Counted from the first letter of the stretch, positions 1-6,500 are shown. The stretch is DNA of 12,631 nucleotides from Candidatus Sumerlaeota bacterium (GCA_017161665.1 JADFCT010000065.1:1-12631), one strand, 5' to 3'. Numbers and translations are program-made. Notes: generated by a model not told the origin, from the sequence alone.

Positions 1-127
1 GAGGCGAAATACTCAACGCAACAGCCTTAGGACGGCAAGGGCAAACTGGCAGGGAACCGTGCAGAACTCAGGAGACCTTGCCAATCGAGGGCGCACGACG
101 CCCGGACGCGGAAATCGGCTTTTCCTC

Positions 128-156
128 TTTACCAAACTCCCGAAACCTTCTAAAAT
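128..156 (+). promoter_or_regulatory. possible sigma-70-type promoter for the HzsA-related gene
   Basis: TTTACC (128-133) and TAAAAT (151-156) are separated by 17 bases, matching a vegetative -35/-10 pair at four and five of six positions. Transcription would start near 163 and leave a leader of about 55 bases before the ATG at 219. This is pattern matching only; the host sigma-factor consensus is unknown. Confidence 0.3.
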
Positions 157-218
157 AGGATCTCAATGTGTGGGCGAGGTTTGCCTGCGCCAGACTCCTT
201 GGAAAGAAAAACGGCCTC

Positions 219-2549
219 ATGCGAATACATTCAACCGCTCTCGATGTTCTCGCTTTACTGCTCTCTGTGAGCCTAGCCATCGCCGCACCCAATCCCTCCG
301 AAGGGAGGGTGACGCCGGAATCCCTCGGATTCGAGGAAATTATTTTTGTCCAACGCCCCCCTTTCTCTTCCGATCACTACTATACAGATATCGACAACGG
401 CACGACGCCGGATCGCTTTCACCCGGAGAATGGCATCTACATTTTCAACCTGACCACCGGGCAAGAGCGCCCCGTGATCACCGCGGCCCACATGCCCGGC
501 GGTAAGGGAGTGATTGGGAAAATCAACGTATCGTTCGATGCTCAAAAAGTGGTCTTTGATTATCGCGAACATCCGAAGGCGGGATTTCGGATATGGGAGG
601 TGAACATCGACGGAAGCGATCTCCGGCAAATCACCTTCCCGCCCACCGACGAAGGGGAAAAAGTCAAACGGTTGGGCAAACCATTTCATACGGATGACAT
701 CCACCCCTGTTATCTTCCCGACGGCGGCATTATCTTTTCCTCCACCCGGTGCGAACATACGATCCTGTGTGGGGGCTCCGGCGCCCTGGTGGCGCCGCTT
801 CTTCACCGCATGGACGCGGATGGGCAAAATATCCATCAGCTGACGCAAAGCCCCGTCAGTGAATTCTGCCCCGTGATTCTTGACGACGGACGCGTCATGT
901 ACCATCGCTGGGAATATGTCGATAAAGGCGCCCGGGTTTGTAAGACCATCTGGTCCATGAATCCCGACGGCTCCCACCCGCAGGAACTGTACGGATTAAC
1001 CGACGATACCACAACGGTGTATATGTACCCACGCCCCATCCCTGACAGCGCGAACCGTATTGTTTGCGTTGGCACCTGCCACTACCCTCAAGGCGGTTGT
1101 GTGGGAGCCATCATGCTGATTGATCTGCAGGAGGGGAGCCGCCTCCGTGGCCCCGACCCGGATGAGACCGGCTTTACCCTCATGGATCCGAATTATGCGG
1201 TGGCCAACATCACGCCGACCGTTTTTACCGAGCGACGCACAGAACCGGGATGGCATTTCAAGACAGAGGATAACGGATTTGTCCACGACCGCAACGGCGC
1301 CAGTGGACATTTGTACACCCACCCTTACCCCATTGATGCCGATCGATTTCTGGTTTCGTTCAAAATGAATCCGAAGGATCACTACCAGAATGTTCCAAAC
1401 GCCTATGGACTGTATCTGATCGACACGCAAGGCAATCAACGCCTGATTCACAAAAACGAGAGGCTTTCCTGCTGGCATCCCATGCCCGTTGCGCCCCGGG
1501 ACACACCACCCGTGGTCCAAGCCGCGCGCCATCCGGACTATGCGGATGCGAACAAAGCCCTGTGCGTCATCACGAATATCTATGACGGCATGGAGAATGT
1601 TGAGCCGGGCGAAATCAAATGGCTGCGAATCAATGAAGCCATTCCCCGCTATTGGGATACCGGCCGACGCTGGAATCCATCCAACAGCAGTTCCAGCTGG
1701 AAGGCGGCCCTCTGGCCGCGCGTTCAGTGGGGAGTGGTCCCGGTGGAACCAGACGGCTCGGCCGCTTTTGAGGCGCCGGCCAACCGAAATATTTTCTTCC
1801 AGGCGCTCGATAAAGACTTTATGGAAGTACAGCGTGAACGGACATATGTCAATTATCAGCCCGGTGAAACGCGCGCATGTGTGGGCTGTCACGGGCGAAA
1901 CAATCACGCCGCCGGAGCGAGACTCTCTGCCACAACACAGGCCCCGTTGGCCCTGAGACGCCCGCCCAGTCAGCCACAGCCCCAACCGTGCGATCTCCGC
2001 GAAAATGGCGGAAATGGGCTGGCCCGTCAGGTCATTCACTACCCAACGGACATTCAACCCATCTTTGACGCGGAATGTGTCCGTTGCCACGGCGCCGATG
2101 AACCGGCCGGAGGCCTGCGCCTGACCAATGAGGTAACGGCATTTTACAATACGTCATACGAGCAGCTGGCGATCCGGCAACTGGCGGGCCCCATTGTGTC
2201 GGAATTCACCTCGTTCCAACACGGCGATCAGGGAAACTACAGTGGCGCCACCGTCCCGCCCAAAACGCTGGGGAGTTATAACAGCGTGCTGATGGATATG
2301 ATTCGACACGCTGATCACCCCAAAAACACGGAGGCCGATCACTCCACCATGCTGGATGAAAACCAACGCATGATTCTCAGCCGCTGGGTCGATTCCAATT
2401 ATCAGTTTTATGGCAGTTATTATGGCCGCCAGCATATCCGATGGATGGAAAGCGATCCGGCAAATGCCGCCTATAATCCTACGGATTTCCGACGCAAGCC
2501 CCTATTCGAAGAGGCCATCAGTCCACGCGCTCCGGAATGGCATCGCTAG
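219..2549 (+). CDS. HzsA-related exported protein: beta-propeller-like N-terminal part plus two c-type haem motifs
   Basis: Secreted, probably periplasmic, protein of 776 residues related to the alpha subunit of hydrazine synthase, a family of similar size (about 800 residues) that also has many members outside anammox bacteria. The start at 219 gives a clean signal peptide (basic MRIH, leucine-rich core, AIAA cleavage region near residue 23); a frame-compatible ATG at 168 would bury it. Residues about 120-260 carry TolB/PD40-like propeller strands ending in NIDGSDLRQIT, MDADGQNIHQLT and MNPDGSHPQEL. Two haem-attachment motifs follow: C554-VG-C557-H558 and C620-VR-C623-H624; the second sits in a context (QPIFDAECVRCHG) typical of planctomycete-type cytochromes. 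No hydrazine synthase beta/gamma or hydrazine dehydrogenase genes are nearby, so a hydrazine role is not supported. The true substrate is unknown; an electron-transfer or oxidoreductase role is inferred. A TIM-barrel gene follows on the same strand after a structured spacer. Confidence 0.88.
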   Translation: MRIHSTALDVLALLLSVSLAIAAPNPSEGRVTPESLGFEEIIFVQRPPFSSDHYYTDIDNGTTPDRFHPENGIYIFNLTTGQERPVITAAHMPGGKGVIGKINVSFDAQKVVFDYREHPKAGFRIWEVNIDGSDLRQITFPPTDEGEKVKRLGKPFHTDDIHPCYLPDGGIIFSSTRCEHTILCGGSGALVAPLLHRMDADGQNIHQLTQSPVSEFCPVILDDGRVMYHRWEYVDKGARVCKTIWSMNPDGSHPQELYGLTDDTTTVYMYPRPIPDSANRIVCVGTCHYPQGGCVGAIMLIDLQEGSRLRGPDPDETGFTLMDPNYAVANITPTVFTERRTEPGWHFKTEDNGFVHDRNGASGHLYTHPYPIDADRFLVSFKMNPKDHYQNVPNAYGLYLIDTQGNQRLIHKNERLSCWHPMPVAPRDTPPVVQAARHPDYADANKALCVITNIYDGMENVEPGEIKWLRINEAIPRYWDTGRRWNPSNSSSSWKAALWPRVQWGVVPVEPDGSAAFEAPANRNIFFQALDKDFMEVQRERTYVNYQPGETRACVGCHGRNNHAAGARLSATTQAPLALRRPPSQPQPQPCDLRENGGNGLARQVIHYPTDIQPIFDAECVRCHGADEPAGGLRLTNEVTAFYNTSYEQLAIRQLAGPIVSEFTSFQHGDQGNYSGATVPPKTLGSYNSVLMDMIRHADHPKNTEADHSTMLDENQRMILSRWVDSNYQFYGSYYGRQHIRWMESDPANAAYNPTDFRRKPLFEEAISPRAPEWHR

Positions 2550-2639
2550 CGGACTCCCTCTCGAAACACGTAAAAAAAACGAGCGTCTGTATCTTCTCGT
2601 TCGCTATTCCATGATTTTCTCGAATTTGCCCCTTGCGCC

Positions 2640-2700
2640 CGCGCCATTCGGTCGGTTGAATGCCCTCTTCCGAATGGCGCGCCCAACGCGTCCATTCCGG
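2640..2700. repeat. three-armed inverted repeat in the spacer before the TIM-barrel gene
   Basis: Positions 2640-2651 (CGCGCCATTCGG) pair perfectly over 12 bp with 2670-2681, leaving an 18-base loop. The second arm can instead pair with CCATTCCGG at 2692-2700 (8 bp with one bulged base). No T-run follows, so a simple intrinsic terminator is unlikely. The element ends about 10 bases before an AGAGGA (2711-2716). It could be an operator, an RNA switch or processing site, or a dispersed palindrome. Confidence 0.6.
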
Positions 2701-2786
2701 ATTCAGACCAAGAGGAACACACCGCGATGCGCCCAGTGCCGAGACGAAATGAAATCCTGGTCCCTCTGTCGGCGGGGGAAAAGATC

Positions 2787-3614
2787 ATGGAGCGATACGG
2801 ATTGTATTGTGAAGTGAAATTCGATTGGAATGATCCCGATCCGATCGAAAGCGCGGAACGCATTCGATCGGCCCGCGCCCCTTATGAAATTGTGCATAAA
2901 GAACAGCGGTATCGGCTCAACATTGCCGCAAAAAATGAAAAATTCCGCCAATACAGTCTGAACATTCTCGAAAAATTCATTGAGGGCGTGCGTTCGGCGC
3001 CCAATTGCCTGTTTATTGTACTGGCTCCGCCTCCTCGGTTCTGGAATGAAGACGCCGGGAAAATGTCCCAAATCCAGGAAGTGGGAACCGATGAATTATT
3101 AATCGACAGCCTCCAGCGGCTGTGCAAAAAAGCCGCCCTGTCCGACACGCGGATCCTGATGGAAAACGCTTGCGTCAACTGGGAAGACATCCCAACTGAT
3201 GAAAATTATTCACGCGATCGCCACCACGGAAACATCCGCGAGTGCTTCGCCGCCTCGCCCAACGAATGGACGGGATTGGTCGAAGCGGTAAACAAACCGA
3301 ACTTTGGCCTGTGTCTCGATACCAGCCATGCGGTCACTTATTCCCATCGCTTTCCGGAAGTGACCCGTGAAGGCATTCTGGGACTCTTTCTCGACCTCGG
3401 CGGCCACGCCATACACTTCGTCCATTGGAGTGACAATTACATTGATCGAATCGAAGGACGCCGTGACTGCCACCTGCTTCTGGGAAAAGGGTCCATTCCC
3501 CGTAAAATCCATACGCGCGTGTGGGAACATTCTTCGGCGCGCATGTATCTGTTCGACCACTGGCGTCATGAAGGGGAATTGGCCGATGAGGCCCGTTTCG
3601 TTGAAAGACTTTAG
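2787..3614 (+). CDS. xylose-isomerase-like TIM-barrel protein (sugar phosphate isomerase/epimerase superfamily)
   Basis: Cytoplasmic protein of 275 residues from this start, the usual size of a single-domain xylose-isomerase-like TIM barrel (AP endonuclease 2 fold). The first strand is RYGLYCEVKFD. PYEIVHKEQRYRLNIAAKNE matches the family's second-strand and 'NxA' region, and later segments resemble the metal-ligand strands: LMENAC, LCLDTSHAVTY, HFVHWSDNY and the HLLLGKGSIP tail. Glu, Asp and His side chains in these strands usually bind a divalent metal. The ATG at 2787 is preferred because GGGGGA lies 7 bases upstream and the barrel begins at once; an in-frame ATG at 2727 (AGAGGA 10 bases upstream) would add 20 residues. 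The substrate cannot be read from the sequence. Such genes often sit with Gfo/Idh/MocA oxidoreductases in sugar or inositol catabolism, and one lies 4 kb away, but no operon links them. Confidence 0.85.
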   Translation: MERYGLYCEVKFDWNDPDPIESAERIRSARAPYEIVHKEQRYRLNIAAKNEKFRQYSLNILEKFIEGVRSAPNCLFIVLAPPPRFWNEDAGKMSQIQEVGTDELLIDSLQRLCKKAALSDTRILMENACVNWEDIPTDENYSRDRHHGNIRECFAASPNEWTGLVEAVNKPNFGLCLDTSHAVTYSHRFPEVTREGILGLFLDLGGHAIHFVHWSDNYIDRIEGRRDCHLLLGKGSIPRKIHTRVWEHSSARMYLFDHWRHEGELADEARFVERL

Positions 3615-3619
3615 GAGGA
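3614..3619 (+). promoter_or_regulatory. perfect Shine-Dalgarno overlapping the TIM-barrel stop codon
   Basis: GGAGGA starts on the last base of the TAG stop of the TIM-barrel gene. This placement is typical of a translationally coupled downstream gene, yet only a tiny ORF follows (ATG at 3633, 13 bases away). Confidence 0.4.
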
Positions 3620-3632
3620 TAGAGAGTGTCCC

Positions 3633-3716
3633 ATGTCCATCAAAATGGACACAACAAATGAAGAAAATGATAGCGTAACGGGGTTGCGGTGGTTTTTTTT
3701 GAACCATGCAGAATAG
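3633..3716 (+). CDS. possible 27-codon small ORF or remnant of a gene start
   Basis: An ATG 13 bases after a perfect GGAGGA opens a frame of 27 codons ending in TAG at 3714. The product begins MSIKMDTTNEEND and ends TGLRWFFLNHAE. A second in-frame ATG is at 3645. The strong ribosome-binding site at the previous gene's stop suggests an operon partner once began here, and the repeat-rich DNA starting about 25 bases later may have replaced its remainder. A T8 run (3693-3700) lies inside the frame. It could instead be a real small peptide, or chance. I do not recognise the sequence. Confidence 0.25.
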   Translation: MSIKMDTTNEENDSVTGLRWFFLNHAE

Positions 3717-3740
3717 AAGGAAAAGAAGATGGTTGCGCGA

Positions 3741-3835
3741 ATCGCCAAGGCGCAAAGCAAGCCGGGACGCGGCGCGATGACTTCTTTTTCAAACGCCAAG
3801 ACGCCAAGACTTCTTTTTCAAACGCCAAGGCGCAA
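3741..3835. repeat. CGCCAAG-family direct repeats
   Basis: A perfect 22-base unit (GACTTCTTTTTC then AAACGCCAAG) occurs at 3779-3800 and again at 3808-3829, a 29-base period. CGCCAAGGCGCAA occurs at 3743-3755 and 3823-3835, followed both times by a similar GC-rich stretch, so the whole looks like an imperfect 80-base duplication with a nested repeat. Short modules of this kind are, in my knowledge, common between genes of environmental bacteria including PVC relatives; function unknown. Confidence 0.75.
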
Positions 3836-3925
3836 CGCACGCTGGGCGCGGGGCAGCTACCCTAAAAGGCCCGCGTGCCAGGGGCAAAACATCCGCCAAG
3901 CCCCGAAGGTGGCGACATATACCAG

Positions 3926-3963
3926 CCCAGGGTGGAGCGACCGATAGGGAGCGGAGCCCTGGG
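3926..3963. repeat. palindromic intergenic repeat, CCCAGGG/CCCTGGG arms
   Basis: Arms CCCAGGG (3926-3932) and CCCTGGG (3957-3963) are perfect 7-bp inverted repeats around a purine-rich loop that itself contains GGAGCG and GAGCGGAG. It resembles the dispersed CCCAGGG-type palindromes seen in planctomycete-like genomes. Confidence 0.55.
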
Positions 3964-3982
3964 TCAGAGAACAAGCGACTGA

Positions 3983-4032
3983 GGCGCCGGCGCGATTTTT
4001 GCCGCGCAGCGAGCAAAAAGCGTGACGGCGCC
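3983..4032. repeat. 20-bp-arm GC-rich inverted repeat
   Basis: The arm at 3983-4002 (GGCGCCGGCG...TTTTTGC) and the arm at 4013-4032 (GCAAAAAGCG...GGCGCC) match at 17 of 20 positions, with a 10-base loop CGCGCAGCGA. Both arms carry the self-complementary GGCGCC and a T5/A5 block. It would form a strong hairpin on either strand. It is not obviously a terminator, because the T-run is inside the stem. A REP- or MITE-like unit is the likeliest reading. Confidence 0.65.
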
Positions 4033-4054
4033 GACGGCCTGCCCGGGGCGACTC

Positions 4055-4073
4055 CATGGGCAAGATGCCCATG
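4055..4073. repeat. perfect 8-bp hairpin, CATGGGCA-AGA-TGCCCATG
   Basis: CATGGGCA (4055-4062) and TGCCCATG (4066-4073) are perfect inverted repeats with a 3-base loop. It closes the repeat block about 45 bases before queF. I know similar 'ATGGGCAAGATGCCCATG' modules as recurrent intergenic sequence in PVC-like genomes; copy number here cannot be judged from one window. Confidence 0.6.
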
Positions 4074-4116
4074 CCACCTCAAGGCCTGATTCAAATCTAC
4101 GAACGAGCGACGTATC

Positions 4117-4512
4117 ATGTTCAAAGCGCAAGATAAAAAACTGAATTTCGAATCCCCAGACCACATCGACGCCTCGCTTCTGGAGGTTTTCGATTATGCC
4201 TTCCCTGGCAAGGACATTTCCGTCCACACCACCACAGAGGAATTCACCTCCGTTTGTCCTTACTCCGGGCTGCCGGATTTTGGAACCGTTACCATTTCCT
4301 ATGTGCCCGACAGAAAGGTCATCGAATTGCGGTCACTCAAGTACTACCTGCTGACATACCGCAACGTGGGAATCTTTTATGAACACTTGATCAATCGCCT
4401 GCTCGATGACCTTAGCCAGGCTTGCCAGCCGAAAGAAATGACCATCACCATCGACTTTACCAATCGTGGTGGCCTCCGGACGACGGTCACCGCAAAGTAT
4501 CCACGCCCATAA
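4117..4512 (+). CDS. queF: NADPH-dependent 7-cyano-7-deazaguanine (preQ0) reductase, short-type QueF
   Basis: Cytoplasmic enzyme that reduces the nitrile of preQ0 to the amine of preQ1 with NADPH, a step in queuosine biosynthesis for tRNA. At 131 residues it is the short, Bacillus-type (unimodular, T-fold) form. The catalytic cysteine is C47 in SVCPYSG, the partner aspartate is D54 in PDFG, and E89 follows in GIFYE. The NADPH-binding family motif E(S/L)K(S/A)hK appears as E70-L-R-S-L-K, with Arg in place of the usual first Lys. The start at 4117 gives a normal N-terminus, but the Shine-Dalgarno is weak (GAGCG, 4104-4108). No other queuosine genes (queC, queD, queE, tgt) are in the window, and it is flanked on both sides by palindromic repeats, so it looks like a monocistronic stand-alone gene. 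Confidence 0.95.
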   Translation: MFKAQDKKLNFESPDHIDASLLEVFDYAFPGKDISVHTTTEEFTSVCPYSGLPDFGTVTISYVPDRKVIELRSLKYYLLTYRNVGIFYEHLINRLLDDLSQACQPKEMTITIDFTNRGGLRTTVTAKYPRP

Positions 4513-4567
4513 GCATACCGAAAAGCCAAACACGAAAGATGTCGTGACGCCGCTCGGATACGACTAG

Positions 4568-4605
4568 GGGTTGACCCGAGGCGGAGCGAGGCGTTACGTT
4601 AACCC
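4568..4605. repeat. palindrome between queF and the PSP1 gene
   Basis: GGGTTGAC (4568-4575) pairs with GTTAACCC (4598-4605) over 8 bp with one G-T wobble. The loop carries GAGGCGGAGCGAGGCG, itself repetitive. No T-run follows, so it is a poor terminator. Its composition resembles dispersed GC-rich palindromes rather than a regulator site. Confidence 0.5.
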
Positions 4606-4709
4606 AATGGGCGTGCGCATCCCCTGGATTCGACCGCGCGCCCGTCGGTCCTGACATGGCGTGCGCAACACGCCCCGAACATATTCAACGATTGGGATTT
4701 CATCCCGTT

Positions 4710-6341
4710 ATGGAAAAAGCCGCAACGAAACGCATCAGCGAAGAGGAAATGGCCCACTGCAACCGATCCAAGCACATGGAAAGAGTGGCCTGTATCAAGT
4801 TCAGTGAAAACGCGAAATCGAAGATCTATCGCTTTGAAAGCATGGAATTGCAGAATGGGGAGTTTTGCGTTGTGGACTCCGATGGAGAAGAGGCCACCGG
4901 ATTTGTCGCCACGATTGAGGTGCGATGCTTTAGCTGCCAGGGAGATGTGGCGCCCTATCCCTCCGTCCTGCGAAAGGCTTCCGAAGAAGAGATTGAGAAC
5001 TGGCGTCGGCTGAAGGAACGCGAACAACGCTATCTGCTCATCTGTCGGGAAAAGACACGCAAGCACCATCTGCCAATGAGCATTTCGGCTATTCGGATCT
5101 CGGAGAAGCAAAATAAAATCACGTTTTATTTTACAGCCGACCGACGCATTGACTTCCGGGAACTCGTCAAAGACCTGGCCTCGACCTTGCGGGCTCGCAT
5201 CGAACTTTGGCAAATCGGTGTTCGTGATGAAGCGAAGAATATGGGCGGCTATGGGATTTGCGGCTGTCAGCTTTGTTGCGCCAGCTGGATCGATGATTTC
5301 AAGGCCGTATCCATTCGAATGGCTAAAAATCAGGAACTGACCCTGTCCCCATCCAAACTCTCGGGGCTCTGTGGTCGGCTCATGTGCTGCATTCAATATG
5401 AAGATGAACAATATCGGGCCATGAGCGCCGAAATGCCGCCTTTAGGTTCGGTTATCCAGTCGCTGGATGTGACGGGCGAAGTAGTGGATCGAAATCTGCT
5501 GGGACAGTGGCTCGCCATTCGTATTGACAGCGGTGAAGTCTATCAAGTTTTTTCCCGTGAAATCCAACGCGTCATATCCAGACCCAATCACGACAATACC
5601 AATAGTAATGGCGAAGACGACTCCAGTGATGTCCTTCCTGATGAAGATGATGAAGCGGAAGCCCGGCCATCTGGCAATGGACGCGCTTCTCGAAATGGTG
5701 GCGCCCGATCAGTCGCTCAGATGAATTACGCCTCCCGCGGGGGAGTTCCCCCCCGACCACCGGCCAGCAAACAGCGGGAAGAAGATGAACGCCGCGGTAA
5801 AGAGGAAGCCCAATTAAAGAAGAGTTTTTCGAATATGGAGGCCCAGACAGCAACGTCGGCCACCGATTCTGAGACCGAAGGCCCAACAACGCCCTCCGCA
5901 GCGGAATCGACGGACGATGCGGAGAGATCGGCGCGACGTCGTCCGAAAAAGAAACGCGGCGCCAATCGCCGAAGTGAGGGACAGCGAGTGGGTTCCGGTC
6001 GAAAAACGGGGGACGACGGTGGCAGTATTTCCTCCTCGGCAAAGCCATCGCCAGAGACGGCCATTCCGAGCGAAAAACAGCAGCGCCAGCCGCGCAGTGA
6101 ACAGGCAAGCCTTTCAAAGCAGGACACTCCACGACAGACACAACGCAAACGATCCTCCCGCTCGCGGCGAACGGGTTCCCGGCCGGCGCCCTCCGGAGAG
6201 GGCCGCGAAAGCGCCTTACCCTCTCCACCATCGGGAAAGGCGCCGTCCCAAGCAACGGGTGACCGTCGCCGAGGACGTTCCAGTCGTCGTCGCTCGGCAC
6301 GAAAAGAAGGTGGACCGGTCAGTGGAGGCGGCCCCATCTAA
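4710..6341 (+). CDS. PSP1-domain protein (RicT/YaaT-like) with a long charged disordered tail
   Basis: PSP1-domain proteins include Bacillus RicT (YaaT), which with RicA and RicF helps RNase Y process RNA and carries Fe-S clusters. With the start at 4710 (543 residues) the domain begins at MERVACIKFSE (residue 23) and holds the family's cysteine signatures: C184-G-C186-QL-C189-C190 in GGYGICGCQLCC, and C221 plus C226-C227 in GLCGRLMCC. From about residue 315 to the end it is low complexity: first an acidic patch (EDDSSDVLPDEDDEAE), then a Ser/Arg/Lys/Pro-rich basic tail with RRRPKKKRGANRR and RRRGRSSRRRSARK. RicT itself is about 275 residues, so the tail nearly doubles it. Tail composition suggests RNA binding or a scaffold (inference). 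The start is unresolved: ATGs at 4656, 4710, 4749 and 4776 are in frame, none with a well-spaced Shine-Dalgarno; 4776 matches the domain edge. phoH follows on the same strand after 159 bases. Confidence 0.88.
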   Translation: MEKAATKRISEEEMAHCNRSKHMERVACIKFSENAKSKIYRFESMELQNGEFCVVDSDGEEATGFVATIEVRCFSCQGDVAPYPSVLRKASEEEIENWRRLKEREQRYLLICREKTRKHHLPMSISAIRISEKQNKITFYFTADRRIDFRELVKDLASTLRARIELWQIGVRDEAKNMGGYGICGCQLCCASWIDDFKAVSIRMAKNQELTLSPSKLSGLCGRLMCCIQYEDEQYRAMSAEMPPLGSVIQSLDVTGEVVDRNLLGQWLAIRIDSGEVYQVFSREIQRVISRPNHDNTNSNGEDDSSDVLPDEDDEAEARPSGNGRASRNGGARSVAQMNYASRGGVPPRPPASKQREEDERRGKEEAQLKKSFSNMEAQTATSATDSETEGPTTPSAAESTDDAERSARRRPKKKRGANRRSEGQRVGSGRKTGDDGGSISSSAKPSPETAIPSEKQQRQPRSEQASLSKQDTPRQTQRKRSSRSRRTGSRPAPSGEGRESALPSPPSGKAPSQATGDRRRGRSSRRRSARKEGGPVSGGGPI

Positions 6342-6469
6342 GGCGTGTTTCTGAGATACTGGCACATCTGAAGCGAAGCCAGTCCCGGGCCATTTCGCCC
6401 GAGATACGGTTGGCAGGGATGCCTTGGCCACCACCAGCATCCTTGAGTGGTTTCACAGCAATTTTCCCC

Positions 6470-6484
6470 CAGGGGCGCCCCCTG
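6470..6484 (+). promoter_or_regulatory. GC hairpin just upstream of the phoH ribosome-binding site
   Basis: CAGGGG (6470-6475) and CCCCTG (6479-6484) form a perfect 6-bp stem with a 3-base loop, ending 4 bases before the GAGG at 6489. An alternative pair, TCACAG (6453-6458) with CTGTGA (6482-6487), overlaps the second arm, so the two folds exclude each other. Control of phoH translation is possible but unproven. Confidence 0.3.
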
Positions 6485-6488
6485 TGAC

Positions 6489-6493
6489 GAGGT
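6489..6493 (+). promoter_or_regulatory. Shine-Dalgarno that supports the phoH TTG start
   Basis: GAGGT lies 7 bases upstream of TTG at 6501, the usual spacing. The upstream in-frame GTG at 6447 has no purine-rich site before it. This is why the TTG is preferred. Confidence 0.5.
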
Positions 6494-6500
6494 CGGAATT

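Larger units (their letters stand above)
3717..4116. other. gene-free, repeat-packed intergenic block
   Basis: No convincing gene lies between the small ORF and queF. The block is almost wholly made of short repeat modules, listed separately: CGCCAAG-type direct repeats (3741-3835), a CCCAGGG/CCCTGGG palindrome (3926-3963), a long GC-rich hairpin (3983-4032) and a CATGGGCA/TGCCCATG hairpin (4055-4073). The open frames that cross it on both strands are low-complexity translations of these repeats. I saw no preQ1-riboswitch-like structure or clear promoter ahead of queF. Confidence 0.7.

Noticed and set aside
3..158. Frame open from the left edge to TAG at 156-158, possibly the tail of an upstream gene
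   Set aside because: The translation is not recognisable, third-base use is not clearly coding, and the competing plus frame from 59 is open too. A gene tail here cannot be supported or excluded.
996..2090. 364-residue minus-strand open frame (and 273-977 minus)
   Set aside because: Both lie wholly opposite the well-supported HzsA-related gene and give low-complexity shadow proteins with no domain.
219..2549. Calling the protein a true hydrazine synthase alpha subunit
   Set aside because: There are no partner subunits or hydrazine dehydrogenase nearby, and HzsA-like proteins are common in bacteria without anammox.
2571..2601. Minus-strand terminator-like signal (AACGAG/CTCGTT stem followed by eight T)
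   Set aside because: The stem is short and no minus-strand gene reads into it, so it has no transcript to end.
2574..2786. Longer N-terminus for the TIM-barrel protein; the frame is open back to 2574
   Set aside because: There is no ATG, GTG or TTG between 2574 and 2726, and this stretch is occupied by the strong inverted repeat at 2640-2681.
3741..3835. CRISPR array
   Set aside because: There are only two 22-base copies spaced by 7 bases, no spacers of suitable length and no cas genes.
3615..4116. preQ1 riboswitch ahead of queF
   Set aside because: I could not find the compact C-rich hairpin plus A-rich tail expected near the start; the sequence before the ATG is repeat DNA.
3729..4227. 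Several open frames on both strands across the repeat block
   Set aside because: They are translations of CGCCAAG-type and palindromic repeats and look like no protein family.
5572..6354. Minus-strand and alternative plus frames over the PSP1 tail
   Set aside because: They mirror the Arg/Ser/Pro-biased composition of the tail; the PSP1 frame is continuous with a recognised domain.
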